A DNA stretch of 13,307 bases from Oscillospiraceae bacterium (lineage in GTDB: Bacteria; Bacillota; Clostridia; Clostridiales; Clostridiaceae): positions 1 through 13,307 of the forward strand of contig WQUF01000178.1 in NCBI GenBank assembly GCA_009785875.1. The letters run 5' to 3'. The notes under the pieces were generated by a model. The model worked only from the letters and a program-made list of their open reading frames with translations, made no database searches and was not told where the DNA came from. The position numbers were made by a program, and so were the translations under genes. This document shows, one piece after another, positions 6,245-13,307 of this stretch; position 1 is the stretch's first letter, and each line of letters opens with the position of its first letter.

Positions 6245-7012
6245 TCAGGTTTCCTCAATGAATTTATAGCGCATATCCACAATTGCTGATTCCCTGTCGG
6301 TATCGAGTTCAGTCTCCATTTCCAAGATAGCATGTTCTATAGTATCGACTTCGTTTTCTGAAAGGGACAACCACTTGAGTATGGGTTCATCACCTTCCAC
6401 TAATTTTGTAGCAGCAAAGCGTGTAGGAATTCTTTGCCTTTGTGCATGGTCTTCAATGAGATGGGCAATGGCGTGTATAGCTCTATGGACTGCTCCTGAA
6501 CAGAAATCAATGCGTTCCGGTTTTTTTTGGTTTTCCACTGTATCGATAGCTTGCTCAATAAGCACAGATAACCCTTGTTTTTTTGCTGCAGATATAGGGA
6601 CTACTGGTATGCCTAGGGTTTCTTCCATATGCTCTACATCGATGCTCCCATTGTTAGCATGCACCTCATCCATCATGTTCAGTGCCAGAATCATCGGAAT
6701 TTGCAATTCTATAAGCTGCAATGTCAGGTATAAATTGCGCTCAATGTTGGTAGCATCTACGATGTTTATGATTCCATCCGGCTTTTGCTTTAATAAAAAA
6801 TCTCGTGTCACAATTTCTTCGCTTGTGTATGGAGATAAAGAGTAAATACCAGGCAGATCAACTATAGAAACATCCTTTTGGTTGATGACAGAACCTGTTT
6901 TTTGATCCACTGTCACGCCAGGGAAGTTTCCTACATGCTGATTTGAACCTGTCAGCTGGTTGAATAATGTCGTCTTACCGCAATTTTGATTTCCTGCAAG
7001 TGCAAATATCAT
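6245..7012 (-). CDS. feoB: FeoB GTPase part (G domain plus helical regulatory domain)
   Basis: This is the cytosolic N-terminal 255 residues of FeoB. The GTP-binding motifs are complete: G1 GNQNCGKT (7-14), G2 Thr in GVTV (T34), G3 DLPG (52-55), G4 NMMD (112-115) and G5 SAAK (141-144). The rest (about 165-255) is the helical GDI-like domain, ending in VDMRYKFIEET. The frame ends in TGA (6245-6247) exactly where normal FeoB continues through a linker into the membrane domain. The ATG at 7012 follows a GAGGAGG site located in the last codons of feoA, and the genes are 2 nt apart, so feoA and this gene are translationally linked. Whether the TGA is a true gene split or is read through is discussed under findings. 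Confidence 0.93.
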   Translation of the reverse strand: MIFALAGNQNCGKTTLFNQLTGSNQHVGNFPGVTVDQKTGSVINQKDVSIVDLPGIYSLSPYTSEEIVTRDFLLKQKPDGIINIVDATNIERNLYLTLQLIELQIPMILALNMMDEVHANNGSIDVEHMEETLGIPVVPISAAKKQGLSVLIEQAIDTVENQKKPERIDFCSGAVHRAIHAIAHLIEDHAQRQRIPTRFAATKLVEGDEPILKWLSLSENEVDTIEHAILEMETELDTDRESAIVDMRYKFIEET

Positions 7013-7014
7013 GA

Positions 7015-7239
7015 TTATACCTCCTCAATGGTGATTTTTTCTGCGTCCTCGAGTCTCAATGACAAAACATATCCTCTGAGTAAAAGTTCGATGGGATCCC
7101 CTAAAGGCGCAACTTTTTTTACAGTCACAATTGTATGAGGTGTAATTCCCATTTCAAGAAGTCTATGACGGAGGATTTTCTCACCACCTACTGATATAAC
7201 ACGACCACTTTTACCTACATTTAATTCTCGTAAAGTCAT
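7015..7239 (-). CDS. feoA: FeoA, small SH3-like ferrous iron transport protein
   Basis: This 74-residue cytosolic protein has the FeoA pattern. MTLRELNVGKSGRVISV is followed by LRHRLLEMGITPHTIVTVKKVAPLGDPIELLLRGYVLSLRLEDAEKI, including the family hallmarks RLLEMGITPG-like and PLGDPIELLLRGY. FeoA binds or supports FeoB during Fe(II) uptake. The true start is ATG 7239: GGAGG lies 7 nt upstream of it and would fall inside the coding sequence if the upstream in-frame ATG at 7266 were used. It is the first gene of the feo operon and sits directly behind the two DtxR-type palindromes. Confidence 0.95.
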   Translation of the reverse strand: MTLRELNVGKSGRVISVGGEKILRHRLLEMGITPHTIVTVKKVAPLGDPIELLLRGYVLSLRLEDAEKITIEEV

Positions 7240-7265
7240 TTTGTTTCCTCCATAAAAAGCTATCA

Positions 7266-7283
7266 AGTTAGTTTTCTCTAACT
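7266..7283. promoter_or_regulatory. DtxR/IdeR-type operator 1 (feo)
   Basis: AGTTAG-TTTTCT-CTAACT is a perfect 6-bp dyad with a 6-bp centre. It lies downstream of the feoA -10 box, around the likely transcription start. It resembles the GTTAG/CTAAC core of iron boxes of the DtxR family, and the adjacent gene encodes such a regulator. Confidence 0.75.
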
Positions 7284-7289
7284 ATTTAA

Positions 7290-7318
7290 AGGTTAGCATA
7301 GACTAACTCGTTTGTCAA
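7290..7318 (-). promoter_or_regulatory. Sigma-A promoter of the feo operon
   Basis: On the minus strand, TTGACA (7313-7318) and TAACCT (7290-7295) are separated by exactly 17 bp. The -10 box is weak and lies inside operator 2, which fits a repressible promoter. Confidence 0.7.
7291..7308. promoter_or_regulatory. DtxR/IdeR-type operator 2 (feo)
   Basis: GGTTAG-CATAGA-CTAACT has the same architecture as operator 1 and starts exactly 25 bp from it. It covers most of the -10 box and part of the spacer of the feo promoter. Two identical-spaced sites suggest binding of two regulator dimers. Confidence 0.75.
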
Positions 7319-7353
7319 TAGTATTGAAAAATCCTTACCATCAGCAAAATATA

Positions 7354-7383
7354 TTGACATTTACGTATATTTTCTATGATAAT
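7354..7383 (+). promoter_or_regulatory. Sigma-A promoter of the DtxR-type regulator gene
   Basis: TTGACA (7354-7359) and GATAAT (7378-7383) are separated by 18 bp, 37 bp before the start codon. The two operators lie well upstream of it, so it may escape the repression acting on feo. Confidence 0.65.
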
Positions 7384-7420
7384 ATAGTTAATAATTATTT
7401 TATACAAGGAGGCTTCAAAA

Positions 7421-7810
7421 TTGAAAATACAAGAATCAGCAGAGAATTATTTAGAAACAATTTTAATTTTGAGCCAAAATGAGAATAAAGTCCGTTCTAT
7501 CGATATAGCCACTGAGCTTGACTTTTCCAAAGCAAGTGTAAGTGTAGCGATGAAAAACTTGCGCTTAAGCGGTTATATTTTAATGGATTTAGATGGTTAT
7601 ATTACGCTAACTGATGAAGGCTGTAAGATAGCTGAAACGATGTATGAAAGGCATATAGTAATTTCTGATTGGTTAATTTATTTAGGTGTAGATAGAAAAA
7701 TTGCCATAAACGATGCTTGTAAAATGGAGCATGTCATAAGCGAGCAGAGCTTTCAAGCCATAAAGAAACACGTAGAGGAATGGAAAAAAGATGTTTATAA
7801 GCAAAAATAA
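7421..7810 (+). CDS. DtxR/IdeR-type iron-dependent transcriptional regulator, short form
   Basis: This 129-residue metal-dependent repressor has a winged helix (about 1-70) and a metal-binding dimerisation domain (about 71-125). It lacks the SH3-like C-terminal domain of the roughly 230-residue DtxR/IdeR. Metal-ligand positions by alignment to MntR and DtxR are N9, E12, H78, C100, E103 and H104. The NDACKMEH segment carries Cys at the position where DtxR/IdeR has Cys102 and MntR has Glu99, which points to Fe(II) rather than Mn(II). However, the first ligand (Met10 in DtxR, Asp8 in MntR) is Asn here. It is divergent from feoABC and most likely represses it through the two palindromes. The start codon is TTG, with AAGGAGG 7 nt upstream. 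Confidence 0.9.
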   Translation: MKIQESAENYLETILILSQNENKVRSIDIATELDFSKASVSVAMKNLRLSGYILMDLDGYITLTDEGCKIAETMYERHIVISDWLIYLGVDRKIAINDACKMEHVISEQSFQAIKKHVEEWKKDVYKQK

Positions 7811-7815
7811 TAATA

Positions 7816-7838
7816 GCGCAAATCAATTTTTGGTTTGC
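7816..7838 (+). terminator. Possible hairpin after the regulator gene
   Basis: GCAAATC and GGTTTGC can pair over 7 bp (one G-U) shortly after the regulator stop. The tail is not T-rich enough to be sure that it terminates alone. Confidence 0.35.
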
Positions 7839-7841
7839 AAT

Positions 7842-7907
7842 ATTTGTAATGATGGTGTCTCAAAACTAATTTTTAATTAGTTTTGAGACAATAATTTTAT
7901 TACAAAT
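7842..7907. terminator. Strong nested palindrome between convergent genes
   Basis: A perfect 16-bp stem (7856-7871 with 7875-7890) with a 3-nt loop is flanked by an outer perfect 9-bp inverted repeat (ATTTGTAAT at 7842-7850, ATTACAAAT at 7899-7907). On the plus strand the inner hairpin is followed by ATAATTTTATT, so it probably terminates the regulator gene. The minus-strand side lacks a T-tract, although the peptidase gene also ends here. The nested form could alternatively be a small mobile palindromic element. Confidence 0.6.
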
Positions 7908-7921
7908 TAATACTTCTCTCT

Positions 7922-9994
7922 TTAATAATCCACTTCAATAAAGTCAGAATAAGATTCATTTCTTTGAGAATCTGTCAATTTAAATCCATAAAGATAGACA
8001 TCTCCAGGGCTTGCCTTATAATTTTGAAGGGTCAATTCTCCATTTACCGTAAAGGATTCTCCAACATACCACTCATGGCTAGTGTTTTCTGGATCTGGTC
8101 CTAAATATTGTGCAAAATAGCAAAATGCAACCTCGTCCCCATCCTTAATGGTCGTCAATCCCCTTTGTGCCATCTGAAAACTTGAATTTGTATCTTCTGA
8201 TATATTCCTGGCTCCAAGTATTTTCCCATTAGGATATGTTTCATTATATAGAGCGATTATATCCACATTTTTACCGTTTAACTGAGCTGGAATGGCATAT
8301 GTTTTTGCACCATTATCATCAGATATCTCATAAAGGCAAGCATAATATCCGGCAGCTCCTGGCCAAATGCCACTAAACTTTGAAAGGCAATTGCCATTTT
8401 CATCTATAGTGACACCGCTCTGCATGCCTATCATAAAATAATAATCCTCCAAAGATGGGTCAGGTACTTTTTCCCATACAGTAAAATCGATGCTTACTAA
8501 ATTTGAGATCTCATCTTGAGATAGCGTTACATAATAATCTCCACTTGAATTCTCTTCCATAGGTATACTTCTAGCACTCAAGTCAAGAATCTTTGTTCCA
8601 GTTAAATCGCTGGCAAAGCTCTTTTGATATTCGGTATAGTTATTGCTCATCTTTAAAGACTCATATGTATTTATTGCATATTCTGCCCTATCCTTTTGTC
8701 CGTATATATAATATCCAGTCAATCCATGTATACTATCTGTTTGAGCAGTATATTTATTATAAACTACAGCCTTTGAAAGAGCGTTTTCCATCTCGTTTGC
8801 AGCTCCAGGATATAAATCCTTAAGCTTAGAAGCCATATCGCCTAAATCAACCATATCATAACAATTGTCTCGAGGACTACCAGTTCCAAAAGTTTTAGTG
8901 CCAGCTCTTTTTTTAGAAAATGTACTGAATTTTACTGTTCCGCTATTTAAATCATTCTCGCACTGGTTCATCATATTGTCCATAGCTCCTAGAACGTAAT
9001 CTACCTGTCCAAGATCTATGACCGATAGCGTAACATCCACATCATAGCCATCATAAAATTTCATAGATGTATCCACGATGGATTGCCCAATAGCATCTCC
9101 TCTCAATCCCGTATTGTTTAAACTCGACAAAAATGCATAATCCCATCCGTATCCAGGTTCCACATCTTCTGACCCAATCAAGTAATTTGCATAATCGCTA
9201 GCAACTGCTGACATTTCAACGGAAGCCATTAAACAAGCGTCAAATCCGATGAACTCGAATCTGGTATTTTTAGCATCAGAAGATTCCAAAGCTTGGTTCA
9301 TCTCGAGTAAAGTTAAACCATCTCCTTTAAAATTCTCGTCGTATCCAAAACCATAAATTGATCCACCACCATGATCCCACATTATTAGGCCATACTTATC
9401 AGCAGGAAAGTTTTCCATAGAAAAATCTATAAAGCTTGACAGGGTCCCTGGATCTCCCATGTCTTTCATTCCTATCGTATCTAAAAGATAAAGTTGTCCA
9501 TCTTTAACTTGAATAAGCGAGCAATCAGAAGGAATCCCAAAGTCTTTCCAGGTTTTAGCTCCACCGGTCATTATTATCACATTAGCATTTTCAGAATTTA
9601 CTTGAGAATTCAGCATCTCTTGTATATCAGAAGAAGCTGAGCCATCTTCGCTTTCTAAGTTTGATCCAATCATATACACCATGATAGTATATGGTCTCTT
9701 ATCTTGAGGTTCAACATGAGTAGATGCTTCGCTAATATCCCATGGAGTAGATTTTACAGTGCTGAAATCTACTGTATTAGTATTTCTCACATACGTATTT
9801 GCCCCAATATTTGTTGTTGTGTCACTGCTGCCATTAGCTGCAAAAGTCTCGTCTGTAATATCATTTATAGTTGAATCTGCCGTATCAATCATACCTTGTC
9901 CTAAATTGCCAGAACCACCATCGTAAAAAAACCATATAAGCCCTACTGCTACTATTATTATAAGGATTATTAACCATATTCTGTTTTTCTTCAC
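7922..9994 (-). CDS. Clostripain-family (C11) cysteine peptidase, membrane-anchored
   Basis: This 690-residue protein has an N-terminal membrane segment (about 5-23) preceded by MKKNR, acting as signal anchor or uncleaved signal. A Ser/Thr/Asn-rich linker follows to about residue 95. The C11 catalytic domain starts at YTIMVYMIGSNLES (102-115). The catalytic His is in IMWDHGGG (H208) and the catalytic Cys in GFDACLMA (C254), both intact. The remaining 400 or so residues contain the rest of the peptidase fold and a beta-rich C-terminal region. The protein is expected at the outer face of the membrane, probably cleaving after basic residues as clostripain does, though the target is unknown. GTG 9994 is chosen because GAGGAG lies 8 nt upstream. 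The gene stands alone between a terminator at 10109-10137 and the palindrome at 7842-7907. Confidence 0.92.
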   Translation of the reverse strand: MKKNRIWLIILIIIVAVGLIWFFYDGGSGNLGQGMIDTADSTINDITDETFAANGSSDTTTNIGANTYVRNTNTVDFSTVKSTPWDISEASTHVEPQDKRPYTIMVYMIGSNLESEDGSASSDIQEMLNSQVNSENANVIIMTGGAKTWKDFGIPSDCSLIQVKDGQLYLLDTIGMKDMGDPGTLSSFIDFSMENFPADKYGLIMWDHGGGSIYGFGYDENFKGDGLTLLEMNQALESSDAKNTRFEFIGFDACLMASVEMSAVASDYANYLIGSEDVEPGYGWDYAFLSSLNNTGLRGDAIGQSIVDTSMKFYDGYDVDVTLSVIDLGQVDYVLGAMDNMMNQCENDLNSGTVKFSTFSKKRAGTKTFGTGSPRDNCYDMVDLGDMASKLKDLYPGAANEMENALSKAVVYNKYTAQTDSIHGLTGYYIYGQKDRAEYAINTYESLKMSNNYTEYQKSFASDLTGTKILDLSARSIPMEENSSGDYYVTLSQDEISNLVSIDFTVWEKVPDPSLEDYYFMIGMQSGVTIDENGNCLSKFSGIWPGAAGYYACLYEISDDNGAKTYAIPAQLNGKNVDIIALYNETYPNGKILGARNISEDTNSSFQMAQRGLTTIKDGDEVAFCYFAQYLGPDPENTSHEWYVGESFTVNGELTLQNYKASPGDVYLYGFKLTDSQRNESYSDFIEVDY

Positions 9995-10048
9995 AAATAA
10001 TCTCCTCTTTTATTAATATTCTAAAAATCTATAATAGATACTAATATA

Positions 10049-10076
10049 ATTATAATCTTTTTAAATGAAATTTCTA
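10049..10076 (-). promoter_or_regulatory. Possible promoter of the C11 peptidase gene
   Basis: On the minus strand a perfect TATAAT (10049-10054) lies 55 bp before the start codon. The best -35 candidate is TAGAAA, 16 bp upstream, which is weak. The region is very AT-rich, so chance matches are likely. Confidence 0.35.
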
Positions 10077-10108
10077 TGAATTTTTTATAAATGTACCTTC
10101 TTACAAAA

Positions 10109-10137
10109 CAAAAAAACTCGTAATTTAGAGTTTTTTG
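10109..10137. terminator. Rho-independent terminator, probably bidirectional
   Basis: AAAAAACTC (10111-10119) and GAGTTTTTT (10128-10136) form a 9-bp stem around an 8-nt loop. On the minus strand it ends in a run of seven T followed by further T, so it can stop transcripts coming from the YfhO-family gene about 335 bp upstream. Its A/T symmetry would also work on the plus strand. Confidence 0.75.
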
Positions 10138-10471
10138 TGTGTAATATTCAAAGTCAGAAACCTTAAAGTAAACATATGCCATGTTGCAAATGATCTTCCA
10201 TCGTTCCAAAAAAAACTTTAAGGCTTCATCAAGATATTAATAAAACATGAGATAGTTAAAATAATCAATTTAATTAACTTTATTTTTCACTTTATTTTTT
10301 AAACATATCCTCCCATTAATATAAAATAATTCACCAGTTTTAATAAATAAAACCATCTCAAATTTTATTAAATAGAAAATAATAAGTTAAATATAACTAT
10401 AAAATGTTCGCAATATAAGGTATAATTAATTTGCTTCAGCAACATATTATCATAAAAATTTACATAATAGC
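10138..10471. other. AT-rich gene-free region
   Basis: No gene is supported on either strand. Two structures are seen. The first is a 9-bp inverted repeat (CCTTAAAGT at 10161-10169, ACTTTAAGG at 10215-10223). The second is an isolated ribosome-binding-like GGGAGG on the minus strand (10309-10314), followed by an ATG that opens only a four-codon frame (MFKK). The latter may be a remnant of a lost gene. Confidence 0.5.
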
Positions 10472-13276
10472 TTAATATTTCTTAACACCATTTTTTTTAT
10501 TCTTAATCTTTTTATTATAAATATAAATTCCTGCGCAAATTGCTAGAGATGAAATCGTTATGAAAGCTCCTATTTTAAAACCTGGACTTATATAACTTAG
10601 TTCAATATGATGACTTCCGGGATCTAAAACCAGCCCTGAAAACGCACGATTTACCCTTATTATTTCTTGTTTTTTACCATCTACTTTCAGAGTCCACCCT
10701 TTATCATATGGAATGCTTAAAGCTAGAATTCCCGTTTCTGTGTTATTTATATCCCCTCTAATAGAACCTCCATTCACATAAAGGTTCTCTAAATTATACT
10801 TATTCCTATCCCTCACTTCTTGTTCATAATTATCATAAGAATTAAAATTAACATCTAATTTATTTACGCTGTAAACTCCCTGATTTATAGTCATATTTAA
10901 GCTTTCAGTTTCACCACTTAATTTAAATGTAAAGTCATTTATAGGATACGTCCAGGTCCAGTCTTCACTTGCTTTATTTCCTATCTTACCATTTACATGT
11001 AAATCTATGTTTTGGCCATTTTTTGGCACAATATTGATGTAGAAAATCAATTCTCCATCATCATTAATATAATTATTTTTTAATGGAATCACCATGGAAG
11101 CATCCTTTTTAGCTGTGATAGTTCCATCTTTATATTCCATATTTGTATATTTTGCAGAAGACCAATCAAATTCTACTAGCTTTGTCGTTTCATTTTTAAA
11201 AGCCTTAGCAATTCCTGTTATCTCTTTATCTACCACAGCACTTTGAAGCAGCATTGCATCTCTTTCGGCAAAATTTTCATTTAAAAAAGCATCATCGCTT
11301 GTTTGGGTGTCATACCACATGTCGAGACCGACTATATTTTGATTCTCATATACATCGTAATTATCGCTGGTTTTAACGAGCTTATACCCATAAGAATTAA
11401 AATCTGCATCTTTTAAGCAAACCTTGTATTTTGTCCCAAGAGCAGTTTCAACAAAAAGCCTGTCATCAAGATTTAAGAAAAGGCTTGTAATAACAATTTT
11501 CTGAAGTATATTAAAATCCCTCACCATCCATTTATGGACATCAGCACTTATTAAGCTATTAAAGGTGCTCATACCATAATACCCATAATTTAAAGGTGCA
11601 TTTTGAGAAGTTAATTCCACAAATATATCCCTATAAAAATCATCTGCAGTGGGGGTCAGTTCTTTAAAAATTGCCATCTCCTCATAGTTTTCAATTCCAA
11701 GATCCTGAAAAGCCGAATCTTGAATCCTAATTCCACCAACAGTATCCAGATAATTTGTGTCATATACTAAAAGATTTGTAGCTACACATATTAGCAAAAT
11801 CATCCTAAGCATAATATACTGATATTTTTTTACAAAAAAATTAGTTGCTGCTACAGAAACTACTGATATTATGCTTAGTACAACAAATATCTTATCTAAA
11901 TCATTTGCATTTCCTGCTCCTCTATATGCTTTTGAAGCAAACATTGCAGTTAATAAAGCTCCTCCAAATATGGCAAAACTAAATCCAGTAAATTTTAGCC
12001 TTTCATCTTCTTCAAGCCAGTTAGGTAATGCGTATGCTACAGAAAAAATGAATATGTACATCCACCTGTCAGTTACATAAGACAACCCATTAAAAAAACT
12101 ATGTGCATGAGGAAATAAATAAAGTATGAAGAAAAATAAAGCAAATAAAGTCTTTCTCCTTGTCTCCCCTGATATCATTGTCATTTTAGTAAATACATAT
12201 ATAACGATTATGATTATAAACGGAAATGCTAATATATCTCGATTATTAAATAGCCTTTCTGGAAGCTGTTTATAAAAATCATTGCCAAAGAACATTTTTA
12301 TATCGAAAGTTTGAGCGAATCTGTCTGAGTTTAAAAAAGAATAAAGTGCAGGAATTAAAAAAATGCACGCCATACAAATGGATAAAATAGCATATAAAAT
12401 GTATTTATAGACGCTTTTAAATGCGCAAATTATCCTTTCTTTAATATTTTTACCTTTAGCTTCTATTGCAAAAAATATCATATAAGCAAAGTAAAGGCAA
12501 TAACTCATGTAACCAAAGTAAAAATTGTTTCCAATGGTGAGTGCTGCTCCAAGGACAAGCACAAATGGTTTCTTTGTTCTTTTATAGATGCTAAATCCTA
12601 AAATCGTAAGTGGAACCCAAGGATAAGGATCTGTAAAATAATCAAATGCCACACAATACCTTGCAAACATAAGGCTTGCTCCATAAACAACAGCACCCAC
12701 CAGAGAATTGATGTTTTTTCTTCCTTCATATTTTAATAATGAATACAAAAAAAACATGGATAGAAACTCTTTAAGCACGCTTAATATCATCTTTGAAAAT
12801 AATGCTTCATGAAAATACCAATGGTGCGCTGTGATTATTCTAGGTATGAGCATCAAATAAAAGTACGGATTTGTTGAATAATAATAGCTAAATTCACCGA
12901 ATATATTGCCGCCCAATCCATAATTAAAGGACCAAAAAGGCTGACCTTTAGCGAATGCATCTTGTAAAAATGGAAAGAACTGCATAAACTGTGAATAGCT
13001 ATCGGTATCTTCAAGGACAAAAGTGGCTTTTTCAAAAATAAATACCTTATGGCAAATTATAGAAACAGCTAGCATCACTATGATACTGAAAATCCATGAA
13101 TAAAGTTTTCTATGTTTCTTTGGTAAATAATTTAATATTTCAAATTTTTTCTCATCTTCATTTTCTTTCTCTTTATTATATGAATCCAAAGGCAACTGTG
13201 TACCTTCCTCTTTATTATATGAATCCAAAGGCAACTGTGTACCTTCCTCTTTATTAATATAATTCATCATCGTCAC
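10472..13276 (-). CDS. YfhO-family large polytopic membrane protein (putative GT-C-type glycosyltransferase)
   Basis: This protein of about 934 residues has a cytosolic N-terminus, roughly a dozen membrane helices (about 60-500), a large external domain (about 520-900) and one C-terminal helix ending in Lys-rich KKIKNKKNG. Family hallmarks are the DTDSYSQFMQFFPFL segment with its acidic pair after the first helix, GLGGNIFGEFSYYY, and near the end the beta-rich IPYDKGWTLKVDGKK with LDPGSHHIELSYISPG. In Bacillus and Listeria, YfhO/GtlB-type proteins transfer sugars from undecaprenyl phosphate to teichoic acids outside the membrane, so a cell-envelope glycosylation role is likely but the substrate is unknown. 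The N-terminus carries a perfect 13-residue tandem duplication. The start is uncertain: GTG 13276 has AAGG 7 nt upstream, with TTG 13279 and ATG 13270 or 13267 as alternatives. Confidence 0.88.
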   Translation of the reverse strand: MTMMNYINKEEGTQLPLDSYNKEEGTQLPLDSYNKEKENEDEKKFEILNYLPKKHRKLYSWIFSIIVMLAVSIICHKVFIFEKATFVLEDTDSYSQFMQFFPFLQDAFAKGQPFWSFNYGLGGNIFGEFSYYYSTNPYFYLMLIPRIITAHHWYFHEALFSKMILSVLKEFLSMFFLYSLLKYEGRKNINSLVGAVVYGASLMFARYCVAFDYFTDPYPWVPLTILGFSIYKRTKKPFVLVLGAALTIGNNFYFGYMSYCLYFAYMIFFAIEAKGKNIKERIICAFKSVYKYILYAILSICMACIFLIPALYSFLNSDRFAQTFDIKMFFGNDFYKQLPERLFNNRDILAFPFIIIIVIYVFTKMTMISGETRRKTLFALFFFILYLFPHAHSFFNGLSYVTDRWMYIFIFSVAYALPNWLEEDERLKFTGFSFAIFGGALLTAMFASKAYRGAGNANDLDKIFVVLSIISVVSVAATNFFVKKYQYIMLRMILLICVATNLLVYDTNYLDTVGGIRIQDSAFQDLGIENYEEMAIFKELTPTADDFYRDIFVELTSQNAPLNYGYYGMSTFNSLISADVHKWMVRDFNILQKIVITSLFLNLDDRLFVETALGTKYKVCLKDADFNSYGYKLVKTSDNYDVYENQNIVGLDMWYDTQTSDDAFLNENFAERDAMLLQSAVVDKEITGIAKAFKNETTKLVEFDWSSAKYTNMEYKDGTITAKKDASMVIPLKNNYINDDGELIFYINIVPKNGQNIDLHVNGKIGNKASEDWTWTYPINDFTFKLSGETESLNMTINQGVYSVNKLDVNFNSYDNYEQEVRDRNKYNLENLYVNGGSIRGDINNTETGILALSIPYDKGWTLKVDGKKQEIIRVNRAFSGLVLDPGSHHIELSYISPGFKIGAFITISSLAICAGIYIYNKKIKNKKNGVKKY
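13169..13256. repeat. 39-bp tandem repeat, 2.3 copies, within the YfhO-family gene
   Basis: Two perfect 39-bp units (13169-13207, 13208-13246) and a partial third (13247-13256) lie at the 5' end of the coding region. The unit encodes NKEEGTQLPLDSY and keeps the reading frame. It lies in the predicted cytosolic N-terminus before the first membrane helix. Confidence 0.95.
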
Positions 13277-13307
13277 CAAAAAGCCTTAATTTTTTTCTTC
13301 TGTTTTA

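Noticed and set aside
5006..7012. UGA read as tryptophan (alternative genetic code) to explain the in-frame TGAs
   Set aside because: TGA is used as the ordinary end of the GyrI-like, GH5 and FeoB membrane genes, and the proteins use TGG for Trp normally, so a genome-wide code change is not supported.
10021..10209. A 62-codon open frame on the minus strand upstream of the C11 peptidase gene
   Set aside because: It runs straight through the terminator hairpin at 10109-10137, has no ribosome binding site, and its composition is that of translated AT-rich spacer.
1..13307. CRISPR arrays, tRNA or rRNA genes, and complete insertion sequences
   Set aside because: No regularly spaced repeats, no cloverleaf-like RNA gene and no intact transposase were seen on either strand.

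Overview
The window comes from a low-GC, Gram-positive-type anaerobe, most likely a member of the Clostridia. The supporting signs are the strongly AT-rich composition, strong AGGAGG-like ribosome binding sites, frequent TTG and GTG starts, near-consensus sigma-A promoters, and the gene families present: clostripain-type C11 peptidase, YfhO membrane protein, FeoA/FeoB iron uptake with a short DtxR-type regulator, LarA-family racemase and Rpn-type nuclease. I cannot name a species.

Layout. Positions 1-95 hold a GC-richer, foldable stretch, possibly the 5' end of a group II intron, which interrupts an Rpn/PD-(D/E)XK nuclease-transposase gene on the minus strand (80-532). A minus-strand cluster follows: a small membrane-anchored unknown protein (2660-2998), a GyrI-like effector-binding protein (2069-2587) and a LarA-family nickel-dependent racemase homologue (771-2018). 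A strong divergent promoter region (3000-3163) separates this cluster from a plus-strand family 5 glycoside hydrolase (3176-4843) that lacks a signal peptide.

The centre of the window is a ferrous-iron uptake operon on the minus strand, read from 7239 down to 4852: feoA, feoB in two in-frame pieces (GTPase part and membrane part), and a FeoB-associated Cys-rich small membrane protein. A DtxR-type regulator (7421-7810) is transcribed divergently. The intergenic region carries two near-identical palindromes (AGTTAG-N6-CTAACT type) exactly 25 bp apart, one over the feoA -10 box. This is the expected layout for iron-dependent repression of feo.

The most unusual signal lies in this operon. The Cys-rich protein has an in-frame TGA exactly where the first Cys of a CxxC motif is expected, so it reads U-G-N-C. 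The Cys-rich tail then continues in frame to a TAA, and a bacterial SECIS-like hairpin begins about 12 nt after the TGA, with its GGGU loop 18 nt after it. This is a candidate selenoprotein of the iron-uptake machinery. FeoB itself is also divided by an in-frame TGA, at the junction of its GTPase and membrane parts. There a good internal ribosome binding site and an adjacent ATG make two-protein expression the simpler explanation, although a SECIS-like hairpin lies downstream as well.

The right third holds a membrane-anchored clostripain-family (C11) cysteine peptidase (7922-9994), an AT-rich gene-free stretch with a strong terminator (9995-10471), and a large YfhO-family polytopic membrane protein (10472-13276). 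The YfhO N-terminus carries a perfect 39-bp (13-residue) tandem duplication.
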